From Nocardia sp. BMG111209 (lineage in GTDB: Bacteria > Actinomycetota > Actinomycetes > Mycobacteriales > Mycobacteriaceae), in assembly GCF_000381925.1 (NCBI RefSeq), contig NZ_KB907307.1, forward strand, positions 496,001 through 560,000: a stretch of 64,000 nucleotides of DNA. Direction: 5' to 3'. Under the pieces are notes generated by a model. It was not told the DNA's origin. It saw nothing but the letters and a program-made list of their open reading frames with translations, and ran no database searches. This document shows positions 55,931 through 64,000 of this stretch, piece after piece. Position 1 is the stretch's first letter. Each line of letters opens with the position of its first letter. The position numbers were made by a program, and so were the translations under genes.

Positions 55931-56920
55931 ATGACGTCCGAGGTGCCGATCGCCTGGCTGACCGATTCCGACCCTGCCCTGCGGTGGCAGGTCGAACGCG
56001 ACCTGCTCCACGAACCCCCCGACGTGTGGACGGAGACCCGCGCCCGAGTCGCCACCGAAGGCCACGGCGCACGACTGCTCGCCCTGCAGGACCCCGACGG
56101 TCAATGGGCCGGCGGCGCGTTCTTCCCCGCCGACTTCGACTTCGGCAGCCGCGAGACCAGTGGCCAGCCCTGGACCGCCACCACCTGGACCCTGAACACC
56201 TTGCGCGAGTGGGGACTCGACGCCGCGGTCCTCCAGAAGAACCACACCGCCGAACTGCTCGCCGAGCACAGCCGCTGGGAATACGAGAACCTCCCCTACT
56301 GGGCCGGCGAAGTCGACTGCTGCATCAACGGCTGGACCCTCGCCAACGGCGTCTGGCTCGGCGCCGACGTCACCGGCATCGCGGACTGGTTCGTCGACCA
56401 TCGCCTGCCCGACGGCGGCTGGAACTGCGAATGGGTCGAGGGTTCCACCCGCTCCTCCTTCCACTCCACCCTCAACTCCCTCAAAGGCCTGCTCGCGCAC
56501 GAGATCGCCACCGGCGGCACCGACGCCACCCGCGCCGCCCGCCACGCCGGTCAGGAATACCTGTTGCAGCGCAACCTGTTCCGCCGCCTGACCACCGGCG
56601 AACCGGTCGGCGACTGGACCGTACGCTTCATCAACCCACCCCGCTGGACCTACAGCATCCTCAACGCCGCCGACTACTTCCGCGCCGCCGCCCGCCACGA
56701 CGGCATCCCACCGGACCCGCGCATGGCCGACGCCATCGAACTCGTCCGCGCCGCAAGGCAACCCGACGGCACCTGGCTCCAGGGAAAGCCCCACCCCGGC
56801 CGCGTCTGGTTCGACACCGACGCCCCCGAAGGCCAACCCTCCCCATGGCTCACCTTCCACGCCACCCGTGTCCTCACCTGGTGGGACACGAACAACACCA
56901 CACCCGCGGCCACCGGGTGA
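55931..56920 (+). CDS. squalene-cyclase/prenyltransferase-like alpha-toroid protein
   Basis: The 329-residue soluble protein has repeated Gly-Trp motifs typical of the alpha/alpha-barrel of terpene cyclases and prenyltransferases (DPDGQWAGG, LPDGGWNCEW, QPDGTW). It lacks a DxDD motif and membrane segments and is much shorter than true squalene cyclases, so terpene cyclisation is unlikely. Similar short proteins are common in actinomycetes without a known role. It is divergent from the DUF2306 gene across about 198 bases that hold a GTGACA followed 16 bases later by TATTGG. The minus-strand side shows nothing firm. Confidence 0.75.
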   Translation: MTSEVPIAWLTDSDPALRWQVERDLLHEPPDVWTETRARVATEGHGARLLALQDPDGQWAGGAFFPADFDFGSRETSGQPWTATTWTLNTLREWGLDAAVLQKNHTAELLAEHSRWEYENLPYWAGEVDCCINGWTLANGVWLGADVTGIADWFVDHRLPDGGWNCEWVEGSTRSSFHSTLNSLKGLLAHEIATGGTDATRAARHAGQEYLLQRNLFRRLTTGEPVGDWTVRFINPPRWTYSILNAADYFRAAARHDGIPPDPRMADAIELVRAARQPDGTWLQGKPHPGRVWFDTDAPEGQPSPWLTFHATRVLTWWDTNNTTPAATG

Positions 56921-56962
56921 GAGAGGCGGATCCGGCCGGCACCCCAGCCGGTCCGCCCGCAC

Positions 56963-57616
56963 TCACAACTTGATGATATTGCCCGTCGACGGCGCGCCAC
57001 CGCCGGTCGGCGGGGGTCCACCCGCGGCGGCCTGGTCGGCCAGCATGCGATATTGCTGAGTGGACTTCTGGGTCTTCACCGTCCCGGAGACCGTGTACAG
57101 GTACAGATCACCGGACACCGAATAATCGTTCTCCAGATTGTTGATGAAGAAGTTGATCTCCACCGTGGACATCTTCGATGCGCGGTCGAGAAAGGCCTCC
57201 ATCAACTTGGTGATCTGCTCGGGTGTCAGTCCCATCGATCGCATCGACTCGTAGGTCGATTCATAGGACGCCGATCCCTTGGCGTTCCCGAAGAACCAGG
57301 TCCACAGCGTCAGTTCCGCACTGGTCGAGGTCTTCGTCTGCTCACGCACCGTCTCCTGTACGGACGCGCTCAGCATCGAGAGCGCGAGACTGTTCAGGTT
57401 TTTGACATCCTCGCTGGTCAGAGCGGATATCTGGAGATTCGCCTTGATCGTCCCGGAAGCGTGCGCGGGAACGGTGTAGGACAGACCGGTCAGCTGCCCC
57501 AATCCCGAGACCTCGATCGAGAAGGACTCCTCGGCCGCGCCCTCGAGCGGGTAGACGACCGGGGGCCAGGGATCGGTGTAGAAGACCTCGGTCTGGCGGG
57601 TTATCAAATTCGTCAT
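56963..57616 (-). CDS. unknown 217-residue protein paired with a trypsin-like protease
   Basis: I do not recognise this protein. It has a start region of beta character (residues 1-70), a Ser/Thr-rich helical middle with ASYESTYESMRSMG, a region ending NFFINNLENDYS, and a flexible tail of Ala, Gly and Pro. No signal peptide or membrane segment is evident. AGGAGGA gives it a strong ribosome site. It follows the protease gene by 56 bases on the same strand, so it may be the protease's substrate, regulator or partner. Small, weakly conserved proteins next to such proteases are sometimes part of defence or stress units; no evidence here decides. Confidence 0.75.
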   Translation of the reverse strand: MTNLITRQTEVFYTDPWPPVVYPLEGAAEESFSIEVSGLGQLTGLSYTVPAHASGTIKANLQISALTSEDVKNLNSLALSMLSASVQETVREQTKTSTSAELTLWTWFFGNAKGSASYESTYESMRSMGLTPEQITKLMEAFLDRASKMSTVEINFFINNLENDYSVSGDLYLYTVSGTVKTQKSTQQYRMLADQAAAGGPPPTGGGAPSTGNIIKL

Positions 57617-57672
57617 TTCGATCCTCCTGAATCCGAGTAGCGAAAGAACGGAACACAACCGCGCGGTGAGTT

Positions 57673-58698
57673 CTAGCTCGGCCCGGGCTCCTCGGCGGCC
57701 CGGACGACATCATCCGGCGCGCTCGGTATCGAGATGTTCAGCGCCGCGATGACCGCGCTGATGTGGTTGCCCACCGAATCACCGTCGGCGGTCGTGGAAC
57801 CCCAGTGCAGGCCGACCACCTTGTTCGCGGCGGGGTTCACATAGACCGACCCGCTGTCGCCCTTGGCGGAGAACGGTCCGATATCGCCGACGACGGTGAT
57901 CTGGTTCGACATGACGACATCGCCGTGCGGCGGGCCGACGGACTCCAGGATCGACGCCGAGATCGACTGGATCCGGCCGCTGGTCAATTCGGTGGTGCGG
58001 CCGCGTTTCCGGACCGCCATGCCGACCGCGGGTTCGCCGGTGCCCAGCAGCTTTCCGATCGACACCACTTCGCTGATCAGCGCATCGCGTGCCGTCTTGA
58101 CCGCCACCGCCGCGTCGACACCGTATTCCTTGCTCGCGAGGGGGATGTTGCCGACGAACCAGCGCCGCAGCTCCGCACAGTTTCCGCACCACCCGATCGT
58201 GTTGTCGCTGCGTGCTTCCTGGCACATCTCGTCGCCGGGCTGGGCCAAGCCGTCCTTCAGGCACATGACGTGATAGTTGCTCAGCATCATGGCTTCCTCA
58301 TGGGCGTAGTTGCCCCGGACGATCAGGCCGAGCGTTCCCGCACCGTCCGTCAACCGGCTGGGAGCCATGCTGATTCCGCCGAGCAGCGGGTTGTAGCGCT
58401 TCGTGTCGGCCTTGGCCGACACTCGTTTCTCGGTGGCCAAGGCCTGTGGCTGGAAATCCGCCTCCTGCACCGCGACGGGGTAGTCCCGAATCGTGGTGGG
58501 TAGGCGGTGCGCCAGATCGCCCGGGTCGCCTCGCAGATAGATGATGATCGCGAGCTCATCGGTCAGCCTGCCGTTCTCCTTGCGCAACCCGACACCGATG
58601 CCGCGTACCGGCTCCAGAGCCAGGATCCCGGCTTGGACCTCCTCCATCGCCGTCACCATCCGGTCGTGCAGTTCGAGCTGTTCTGCCGATAAGGTCAT
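57673..58698 (-). CDS. trypsin-like serine protease without a signal peptide
   Basis: The 341-residue protein has a chymotrypsin-fold catalytic triad: His in LSNYHVMC, Asp in YGVDAAVAV and Ser in AKGDSGSVYV. The first 100 residues form an extra N-terminal region (GIGVGLRKENGRL, AIIIYLRG) seen in cytoplasmic bacterial relatives. There is no signal peptide, so it should act inside the cell. Four Cys cluster around MCLKDGL...GNC, perhaps a metal or disulfide site. GAGGAGGG precedes the ATG. It is transcribed ahead of the 217-residue unknown gene. The peptide target is unknown, and it is not evidently linked to the NRPS cluster. Confidence 0.85.
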   Translation of the reverse strand: MTLSAEQLELHDRMVTAMEEVQAGILALEPVRGIGVGLRKENGRLTDELAIIIYLRGDPGDLAHRLPTTIRDYPVAVQEADFQPQALATEKRVSAKADTKRYNPLLGGISMAPSRLTDGAGTLGLIVRGNYAHEEAMMLSNYHVMCLKDGLAQPGDEMCQEARSDNTIGWCGNCAELRRWFVGNIPLASKEYGVDAAVAVKTARDALISEVVSIGKLLGTGEPAVGMAVRKRGRTTELTSGRIQSISASILESVGPPHGDVVMSNQITVVGDIGPFSAKGDSGSVYVNPAANKVVGLHWGSTTADGDSVGNHISAVIAALNISIPSAPDDVVRAAEEPGPS

Positions 58699-59134
58699 GA
58701 CCCTCCTCGTGTCGGAGTTTTCCTGACTTCCGGAACCGACGAGGTCTGCACGGGACCTTCCGAGGCACTGCCGCCGATACGCCCGAGTGGGCGCGAGGGA
58801 GAGAATCAGGCATCTTGTCCCGCGCTACGACTGCCGCGGACGACAACTGTACGACTGCCGGTCCGCACGTGCTGAACTGCGGCAATGCCCCCATTCATGA
58901 TCCTCTCGCGCTCCACCGCGGGCAACACCGCAGCCGATATCGATATCGTCACCGGTCGCGGGCCCGACGGCGTCGTGGTGCCCGCGGGTCGGGACGTTTC
59001 TTTTCCGCGCCGAAACACGCTCTTACGTGAACCTAACGGCCGAGGTCGCCCGCCGAAACACCCCAGCTCGATGCTCGATCAGTCGCGGTCCGGGGACTCC
59101 CCGGACCGCCGGAATTGCGAGAGTGGAGGCGTCC
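58699..59134. other. 436-base divergent intergenic region
   Basis: It lies between the protease (minus) and the permease (plus). TACGACTGCCG occurs twice (58826-58836 and 58850-58860), 24 bases apart. CGATATCGATATCG is near 58937-58950. CTTACGTGAAC near 59018 resembles half of the cluster box but has no TANNNT at the right distance. No convincing gene is present. Confidence 0.4.
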
Positions 59135-60694
59135 ATGGTGAGTGTCGAGGCCGGGGCGAAAATCTCGGCGGACGACTCCGACGAAGCGGCGCTGGCCGCA
59201 CTCGGATACAAACAGGAATTGACCAGATCCTGGTCAGGATTCTCCAATTTCGCGATCTCGTTCTCCATGATCTCGATCCTGTCGGGCTGTTTCACCAGCT
59301 TCGGGCTGGGCTGGAACAACGGCGGCCCCGCGGCCGTCGCGTGGGGTTGGCCGTCGGTCTCCCTGCTGATCCTGGTGATCGGGTTCTGTATGTCGGAACT
59401 GGTGTCGGCGTTCCCGACCTCCGGTGGGATCTATTGGTGGGCAAGTAAACTCGGCGGGCCGCGGGCCGGGTACTACACCGGCTGGCTGAACATGATCGGC
59501 CTGCTCGCGGTCACCGCGTCGGTCGCCTACGGCTGCGCGTCGTTCTTCGACACCGTGGTGGGCACCTTCAGCCAGAGCTGGGCCGACGGCTACAGCCTGA
59601 CTCGCGTCTTCCTCGAGTTCATCGTGATTCTGGCGCTGGCCGCGACCGTGAACATCTTCTCCTCGCACCTGCTGGCCGTCCTCAACAACATCTCGGTGTG
59701 GTGGCACGTGGTCGGCGCGGGGGCGGTCGTGGTGATCCTGTTCGCCCTGCCCGACCACCACGCGAGCCTCGGTGCGGTGTTCACCCACACCGTGAACAAC
59801 ACCGGATTCTTCGGCGGCTCCACCGGTGGCGCCGGCTTCCTGCTGTTCGTGCTGCCGATCTCGGTGATCCTGACCCAGTACACGATCACCGGCTACGACG
59901 CCTCCGCGCATCTGTCCGAGGAGACCAAGTCGGCCTCCCATGCGGCGGCCAAGGGTATCTGGCGGTCCATCCTGTACTCCGGTATCGGCGGCTGGATCCT
60001 GTTGCTGGCCTTCCTGTTCGCCGTGCAGGACGAGAACGGGCTGACCAAGGCCAACGGTGCCGTCCCGGCTCTGCTGGGACAGGCCTTGAGCCACAACTGG
60101 ACCGGCGCGGTGTTGATCATTTCCACTGCCGGCCAGTTCTTCTGCGTCTTCGCCTGCATGACCTCGACCTCGCGCATGATGTACGCGTTCAGCCGGGACC
60201 GGGCGATTCCCGCTGCCGGCACCCTGTCCAAGCTGAGCGGCAAGCACGTGCCGGTGGGGACGGTGCTCGCCACCGCGGTGATCAGCATCGTCCTGACGCT
60301 GCCCGCGCTGGTCAAGGTGGACATCAACGGCTCGCCGACTCCGGTCGCCTTCTACGCCGTCGTATCCATCGGCGTGGTCGGCCTCTACCTGTCCTTCGCG
60401 ATCCCGATCTTCCTGCGCTGGAAGGCCGGTGACTCGTTCCCGGCCGGCACGTGGACCCTGGGCTCGAAATACAAATGGATGGCGCCACTGGCAGTGGTCG
60501 AAATCCTGGTCACCGCGGTGATCGCCATGTTCCCGACCGCGGAAGCGGGCGCACCCTGGTCGCCGGACTTCGCCTGGAAGTTCGTGAACTACACCCCGAT
60601 CGTCGTGCTCGGCGCCCTGGTCCTGTTGTGGGCCGCCTGGCATCTGTCGGTCAAGAAGTGGTTCACCGGGCCGAAGACCACGATCGACACCTGA
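59135..60694 (+). CDS. APC-family amino acid permease
   Basis: The 519-residue protein has twelve or so membrane helices and the features of amino acid/GABA-type permeases: GYKQELTRSWSGFSNFAISFS at the N terminus and TGYDASAHLSEETKSA, typical of the bacterial and fungal GABA permease group. It would import an amino acid or polyamine with a proton. I chose the ATG at 59135, which follows GGAGG; an in-frame ATG at 59027 would add 36 residues with no membrane or family character. It is convergent with the TetR gene after 27 bases. No link with the NRPS is visible. Confidence 0.9.
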   Translation: MVSVEAGAKISADDSDEAALAALGYKQELTRSWSGFSNFAISFSMISILSGCFTSFGLGWNNGGPAAVAWGWPSVSLLILVIGFCMSELVSAFPTSGGIYWWASKLGGPRAGYYTGWLNMIGLLAVTASVAYGCASFFDTVVGTFSQSWADGYSLTRVFLEFIVILALAATVNIFSSHLLAVLNNISVWWHVVGAGAVVVILFALPDHHASLGAVFTHTVNNTGFFGGSTGGAGFLLFVLPISVILTQYTITGYDASAHLSEETKSASHAAAKGIWRSILYSGIGGWILLLAFLFAVQDENGLTKANGAVPALLGQALSHNWTGAVLIISTAGQFFCVFACMTSTSRMMYAFSRDRAIPAAGTLSKLSGKHVPVGTVLATAVISIVLTLPALVKVDINGSPTPVAFYAVVSIGVVGLYLSFAIPIFLRWKAGDSFPAGTWTLGSKYKWMAPLAVVEILVTAVIAMFPTAEAGAPWSPDFAWKFVNYTPIVVLGALVLLWAAWHLSVKKWFTGPKTTIDT

Positions 60695-60721
60695 CCGGTA
60701 CTGCTTGTCGACTGCTGCGCG

Positions 60722-61324
60722 TCACGGCTGTCGGTCCACGAGAGCTCGTGCGCGCGGCTCGGGAACTCCCAGGGTGAGCAGGCTGGTGGTCGTTGCCGCG
60801 CGGACGCCGAGGGTTCCGTCGGAACTGTGGTTGTCCGCGATGGCGAACACGGCGGCGTAGGCGACCTGGCTGAGGATGTCCGCGGGTAGGTGCCGTCCGA
60901 ACGCCGCGGTGTCCTGGCCTCGTTGCACGAGGTCGGCGAGGATCTCGTCGACCGGTCCCAGCAGGGCGTGGATTTCCGCGCCGTACTCGCCACGCCGAAG
61001 GGCCAGAAGCACTCGGTACCGGTGCGCCAAGGGCCACATGCGGGCGATGAAATCGACCCATACCGCGTCGGCCGCGCTGTCGGACGCGTCGGCCTCGGTG
61101 AGCACGGCGACGATCTCGTGTACCGCCTGTTGCGCGAGGGTCCGCACGAGGTCGGCGCGGGTGGGGAAGTGGCCGTAGACGGTGCGGCGGACCACGCCGG
61201 CGGCGGCGGCGACCTCGCCCATCCCCGCGTCCGGGTTCTGCCCCAGGACCTCGAGTGCGACGTCGAGGATGAGACGCCGGGTGTCGCTCATGGAGCGCGC
61301 CCGAGCGGATTCGATCTGCGCCAT
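60722..61324 (-). CDS. TetR-family repressor, divergent from an epoxide hydrolase
   Basis: The 200-residue regulator has an N-terminal helix-turn-helix (GMGEVAAAAGVVRRTVYGHF) and a helical ligand domain. Its gene is divergent from the epoxide hydrolase gene, and three palindromes built on TGCACA/TGTGCA lie between them, so it probably represses both until an epoxide or related small molecule binds. The ATG at 61324 is next to the first palindrome. The later ATG at 61291 (MSDTRR) would also give a complete DNA-binding domain; an ATG at 61384 would run through the operators and is unlikely. Confidence 0.88.
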   Translation of the reverse strand: MAQIESARARSMSDTRRLILDVALEVLGQNPDAGMGEVAAAAGVVRRTVYGHFPTRADLVRTLAQQAVHEIVAVLTEADASDSAADAVWVDFIARMWPLAHRYRVLLALRRGEYGAEIHALLGPVDEILADLVQRGQDTAAFGRHLPADILSQVAYAAVFAIADNHSSDGTLGVRAATTTSLLTLGVPEPRARALVDRQP

Positions 61325-61334
61325 CCGATCATCA

Positions 61335-61395
61335 TTGCACATCGGTGTGCAATGACGTAGATTGCACACCAGTGTGCATTGCACACTGGTGTGCA
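61335..61395. promoter_or_regulatory. three palindromic TetR operators
   Basis: Site 1, TTGCACATCGGTGTGCAA (61335-61352). Site 2, TGCACACCAGTGTGCA (61363-61378). Site 3, TGCACACTGGTGTGCA (61380-61395), which is the exact reverse complement of site 2, so sites 2 and 3 together form a larger palindrome around one base. They fill the gap between the TetR and epoxide hydrolase genes. Confidence 0.8.
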
Positions 61396-61439
61396 GCGGA
61401 TCGCTGCACTGTGAGGCAAGAGTTCAGGAGAACAAGGCA

Positions 61440-62639
61440 ATGACCGCATCGACCCCGGCGCCCTCGACTCTCGTTCGCCCGTTCACCGTCGCGATCTCCG
61501 ACGCCGAGATCGAGGACTTGAAGCAGCGACTGGCCAGAACGCGATGGCCGGATCCGGAAACCGTCCCCGACTGGTCGCAAGGTGTCCGCTCGGAGAATGT
61601 CAGATCGTTGATCGACTACTGGGAACGAGAATACGACTGGCGTCGATTCGAGTCGGAGCTCAATCGTTTCCCGCAATTCCTGACCACGATCGATGGGCTC
61701 GATATTCATTTCATCCATGTCAGGTCCGAGAATCCGAATGCGATGCCCCTGATCCTGACGCACGGATGGCCGGGTTCGATCGTCGAATTCCTGAAACTGA
61801 TCGGCCCGCTGACCGATCCGGTGGCATTCGGCGGAAGCGTCGAAGATTCCTTCGACGTGGTCGTCCCGTCGCTGCCCGGATTCGGATTTTCCCAGAAGCC
61901 GACCGAGACGGGGTGGACGGTTTCCCGCATCGCAAGCGCGTGGGTGGAACTCATGACGCGCCTCGGCTACGAGAACTGGGCCGCTCAAGGCGGTGATTGG
62001 GGTGCCGTCGTCACCTCCGCCCTCGGGGCCGTGCGGCCCGAGGGTCTGCTCGGTATCCACTTGAACACCCAATATGCTTTTCCCGCGCAGATACCCGACA
62101 CCCTGTCACCCGAAGAGCGCTACGCCGTCGACACCCTCGCCCACTACACCGGTGACCTCGGCGGATCGAACCACCTGCAGGCCACGAAGCCGGAGACCGT
62201 CGGATTCGCGCTGGCAGACTCTCCGGCCGGCCAGGCGGCCTGGATCTACGAGAAGTTTCAATCCAAGACGGACAATCGCGGGCTCGCCGAGGACGCGCTC
62301 GGCATCGATGACATGCTGGACGCGATTTCCCTCTACTGGTTCACGAACAGTGCCGCGTCATCCGGCCGGATCTACTGGGAGAACAAGTCGGCCGGTCTCG
62401 CCGGGCCGAAGCTCACGCTGCCGGTTGCGGTGACCGTATTCCCACGCGATATTCCGCGCCTGCCGCGAAGCTGGATCGAAGACACCTATGCCGACTTGAT
62501 TCATTACGGTGAGGCCGACAAGGGCGGCCATTTCGCAGCCTTGGAGCAGCCCGACATCCTGATCAGTGAAATCCGCACCGGCCTCAGGAGCCTTCGTTCC
62601 CGAAACGGAACCTCCGCGTGGTCGATCCATGCGGGATGA
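61440..62639 (+). CDS. epoxide hydrolase, microsomal (EHN) type
   Basis: The 399-residue alpha/beta-hydrolase has the N-terminal lid region of microsomal-type epoxide hydrolases (VAISDAEIEDLKQRLARTRWP), the oxyanion motif HGWPGS, the nucleophile Asp in QGGDWGA and the late His in KGGHFAALE. It opens epoxides to diols through an ester on the Asp. CAGGAGA precedes the ATG. Divergent TetR control with three operators suggests induction by a substrate. It is most likely a catabolic or detoxifying gene outside the NRPS cluster. Confidence 0.92.
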   Translation: MTASTPAPSTLVRPFTVAISDAEIEDLKQRLARTRWPDPETVPDWSQGVRSENVRSLIDYWEREYDWRRFESELNRFPQFLTTIDGLDIHFIHVRSENPNAMPLILTHGWPGSIVEFLKLIGPLTDPVAFGGSVEDSFDVVVPSLPGFGFSQKPTETGWTVSRIASAWVELMTRLGYENWAAQGGDWGAVVTSALGAVRPEGLLGIHLNTQYAFPAQIPDTLSPEERYAVDTLAHYTGDLGGSNHLQATKPETVGFALADSPAGQAAWIYEKFQSKTDNRGLAEDALGIDDMLDAISLYWFTNSAASSGRIYWENKSAGLAGPKLTLPVAVTVFPRDIPRLPRSWIEDTYADLIHYGEADKGGHFAALEQPDILISEIRTGLRSLRSRNGTSAWSIHAG

Positions 62640-62717
62640 GCCGGACAGGATCCGAGCGTAGGTGGTGCGGAGTTCGCCGGTGAGTGTGGGATTTCGGTCG
62701 GGAGGTGGTGTGGATCG

Positions 62718-63320
62718 TCATTCGGTGCGGTCGGGGTGCCGCAGGGGGATGCCGCTGTGGTGGGCTCCGATGACCGTGCCGACCAGCACCGCGGGTCGGT
62801 CGAGGTCGTTGCGGCAGCTGTGGGGGACGCCGTTGACGATCAGCCAGTCACCGGGTTGCAGCCGGATCTCGGTGTCTTCCAGGACGAATACGGATTCGCC
62901 GGAGATCTGCATGAGGCAGTCGATGGACGCGGTGGCGTGCAGGGCGGAAGAGCCCCGGGTGGTCGCATAGCCGTAGGGGTTCGGGTCGGCGAGGATCGGA
63001 TGGGTGTCGGGGTCGATGGTGGCCTCGAACAGTTTTTCGCGTTCGGCGGGGTCGTCGGTGCCCCACATCGTGTCCGGATCGAAGTGGGGCGGCAGCGTGA
63101 ACACCGTGATGTGGAAGCCGCCCGGCGCGGGCAGCAGCGGTCCGCGGAACGGCGGCGGGGTGCCGTTGTCGGGGAAGCTCACCGGGGCGTCGGCGGACCA
63201 GATCGACCATTTGTCGCCCTGGTCGGGGCTGATCGAAGCGACGCGCCGGTCGGAAACCACGGTGGCGCGACCGTCCGGCCCGTAACCGGTGACGACTCTG
63301 CGGATTCCGGTCGATGTCAT
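62718..63320 (-). CDS. cupin-domain protein
   Basis: The 200-residue protein has a C-terminal cupin barrel: GESVFVLEDTEIRLQPGDW and NGVPHSCRND with the second-motif His. The first half (RRVVTGYGPDGRATVVSD) is typical of small actinomycete cupins found next to TetR regulators. GAGGAGA precedes the ATG, whose codon overlaps the TetR stop by two bases, so the two are co-translated. Cupins of this kind may be metal-dependent dioxygenases or binding proteins; the ligand is not evident. Confidence 0.87.
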   Translation of the reverse strand: MTSTGIRRVVTGYGPDGRATVVSDRRVASISPDQGDKWSIWSADAPVSFPDNGTPPPFRGPLLPAPGGFHITVFTLPPHFDPDTMWGTDDPAEREKLFEATIDPDTHPILADPNPYGYATTRGSSALHATASIDCLMQISGESVFVLEDTEIRLQPGDWLIVNGVPHSCRNDLDRPAVLVGTVIGAHHSGIPLRHPDRTE

Positions 63321-63931
63321 GGTTGTCTCCTCGTGATACCGGATGGTGGGGTTGCGGTGAGCAGGTCCAGGGCGGTGGTCATCAAGCCGGGCAGGTCTTC
63401 CTCGCCGTCGTGTTCGGCCCACCGGATCAGTGCGGCGGACACGGCTGCCAGGCACGCGCCGGTGGCGACCCACAGCTCGAATTCGACGTCGGGATCGGGG
63501 CTTTCGCCGCGCAGCGCTTCGACGATGCGGCACTGGCTGCGGTACTGGCCGTCCCACATCCGTTCCCGCAGAGCGGGTACCGACAACCCCAGACGCAGCC
63601 GTGCCAGCAGGATGGCTCGGTCGGCCACGTCGTGATCGGCGGTCGTCTCGACCAGCGCGGCGCCGATCCGACGCAGCAGGGGCTCGTCGGCCGGCCGGGC
63701 GCGGATCGCGTCGATGATCACTGGGTCGTACTCGTCGGCCATGACGAGGTCTTCCTTGGTCGGGAAGTGGCGGAACACGGTCATCGACGACACCTCCGCC
63801 GCGGCCGCGATGTCGGCGACGGTGGTGGCGTCGTAGCCGCGTTCGGTGAACAGCCGCATCGCGTGCTCCTGAATGGCTCGCTGAGTCTTCATTCGTCGGA
63901 TCTCACGCAGGCCCGGCTCATCGCGACTCAT
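63317..63931 (-). CDS. TetR-family regulator in operon with a cupin
   Basis: The 204-residue regulator has the N-terminal helix-turn-helix (TVADIAAAAEVSSMTVFRHF) and a helical ligand-binding domain. The ATG at 63931 is three bases from a pair of GTTAG...CTAAC-type elements, which fits autoregulation of the TetR-cupin operon. Its stop overlaps the cupin start. The divergent neighbour, if any, lies outside the window. Confidence 0.9.
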   Translation of the reverse strand: MSRDEPGLREIRRMKTQRAIQEHAMRLFTERGYDATTVADIAAAAEVSSMTVFRHFPTKEDLVMADEYDPVIIDAIRARPADEPLLRRIGAALVETTADHDVADRAILLARLRLGLSVPALRERMWDGQYRSQCRIVEALRGESPDPDVEFELWVATGACLAAVSAALIRWAEHDGEEDLPGLMTTALDLLTATPPSGITRRQP

Positions 63932-63933
63932 AT

Positions 63934-63963
63934 GTTAGAGACTATCAAATGTTAGTGTCTAAC
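63934..63963. promoter_or_regulatory. candidate TetR operator pair
   Basis: GTTAGTGTCTAAC (63951-63963) is a perfect palindrome around a three-base centre. GTTAGAGACTATC (63934-63946) is an imperfect copy 17 bases away. Both sit directly upstream of the TetR start. Confidence 0.6.
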
Positions 63964-64000
63964 GCCATACCGTGTCGCGCCCGCGACCCTGATCAGCTTG

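Noticed and set aside
58806..59018. Possible 70-residue minus-strand gene in the protease-permease gap
   Set aside because: There is no ribosome site and no recognisable family, and the composition is like that of non-coding frames.
1..64000. tRNA or rRNA genes, CRISPR arrays, insertion sequences or attachment sites
   Set aside because: I looked for cloverleaf-like segments, evenly spaced direct repeats, transposase motifs and terminal inverted repeats and saw none I could support.

Overview
The window is high-GC, almost fully coding DNA with frequent ATGA/GTGA start-stop overlaps, GTG starts and TetR-type regulators. This indicates an actinomycete, possibly Nocardia or a relative, although nothing in the sequence fixes the genus. 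Positions 1 to about 54.8 kb are one large non-ribosomal peptide synthetase (NRPS) cluster whose left end lies outside the window. From about 54.9 kb onward the genes look like ordinary flanking functions.

Layout. (1) 1-15.2 kb, plus strand: the end of a terminal NRPS module (A-PCP-TE), a SyrB2-like non-heme iron protein with HQV in place of HQA, an amino-acid hydroxylase, a heme-oxygenase-fold diiron oxidase, a membrane desaturase, a PhzF-like protein, an antiporter, a thioesterase with a Cys nucleophile, a capreomycidine-synthase-like (VioD) PLP enzyme, an NRPS C-A-PCP-E and a luciferase-like monooxygenase. (2) 15.4-17.8 kb, minus: a P450 and an MppP-like arginine oxidase. (3) 18.0-21.8 kb, plus: a VioC-like arginine hydroxylase and two MFS exporters. 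(4) 21.9-37.7 kb, minus: a 3,104-residue NRPS, a type II thioesterase, and a set resembling the syringomycin chlorothreonine genes: SyrC-like acyltransferase, SyrB2-like halogenase with HQA, free carrier protein and free adenylation domain with a threonine code. An aminotransferase and a PIN-domain protein follow. (5) 37.9-46.9 kb, plus: MbtH, a fatty acyl-AMP ligase fused to ACP (lipid starter), an NRPS ending in a dead adenylation domain that contains a 24-bp tandem repeat, a free carrier protein and a second SyrC/CmaE-like acyltransferase. (6) 47.2-55.7 kb, minus: an NRPS with another dead adenylation domain, a P450, an A(Gly)-PCP-C NRPS and a membrane protein. (7) 55.9-64 kb: a squalene-cyclase-like protein, an unknown protein with a trypsin-like protease, an amino-acid permease, an epoxide hydrolase with a divergent TetR gene and three palindromic operators, and a cupin-TetR pair.

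How it may work together (inference). The product would be a lipopeptide: FAAL-ACP supplies the acyl starter, MbtH supports adenylation, and the TE at the left edge releases the chain. Pocket residues read by eye predict Thr (free A domain), Ser, Gly and a cationic residue, the last fitting capreomycidine or a hydroxyarginine made by the VioC-, VioD- and MppP-like enzymes. At least three modules lack a working adenylation domain. The window also holds two free carrier proteins and two Cys-nucleophile acyltransferases, so loading of modified amino acids in trans, as SyrB1/SyrB2/SyrC do for 4-chlorothreonine, appears to be used more than once.

At the start of most cluster transcription units I see a shared promoter layout: a GTGACA-like box (best form TTCAYGTGACA), 22 or 23 bases, then TANNNT. 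No obvious pathway regulator lies inside the cluster part of the window, so the matching factor is probably encoded outside.
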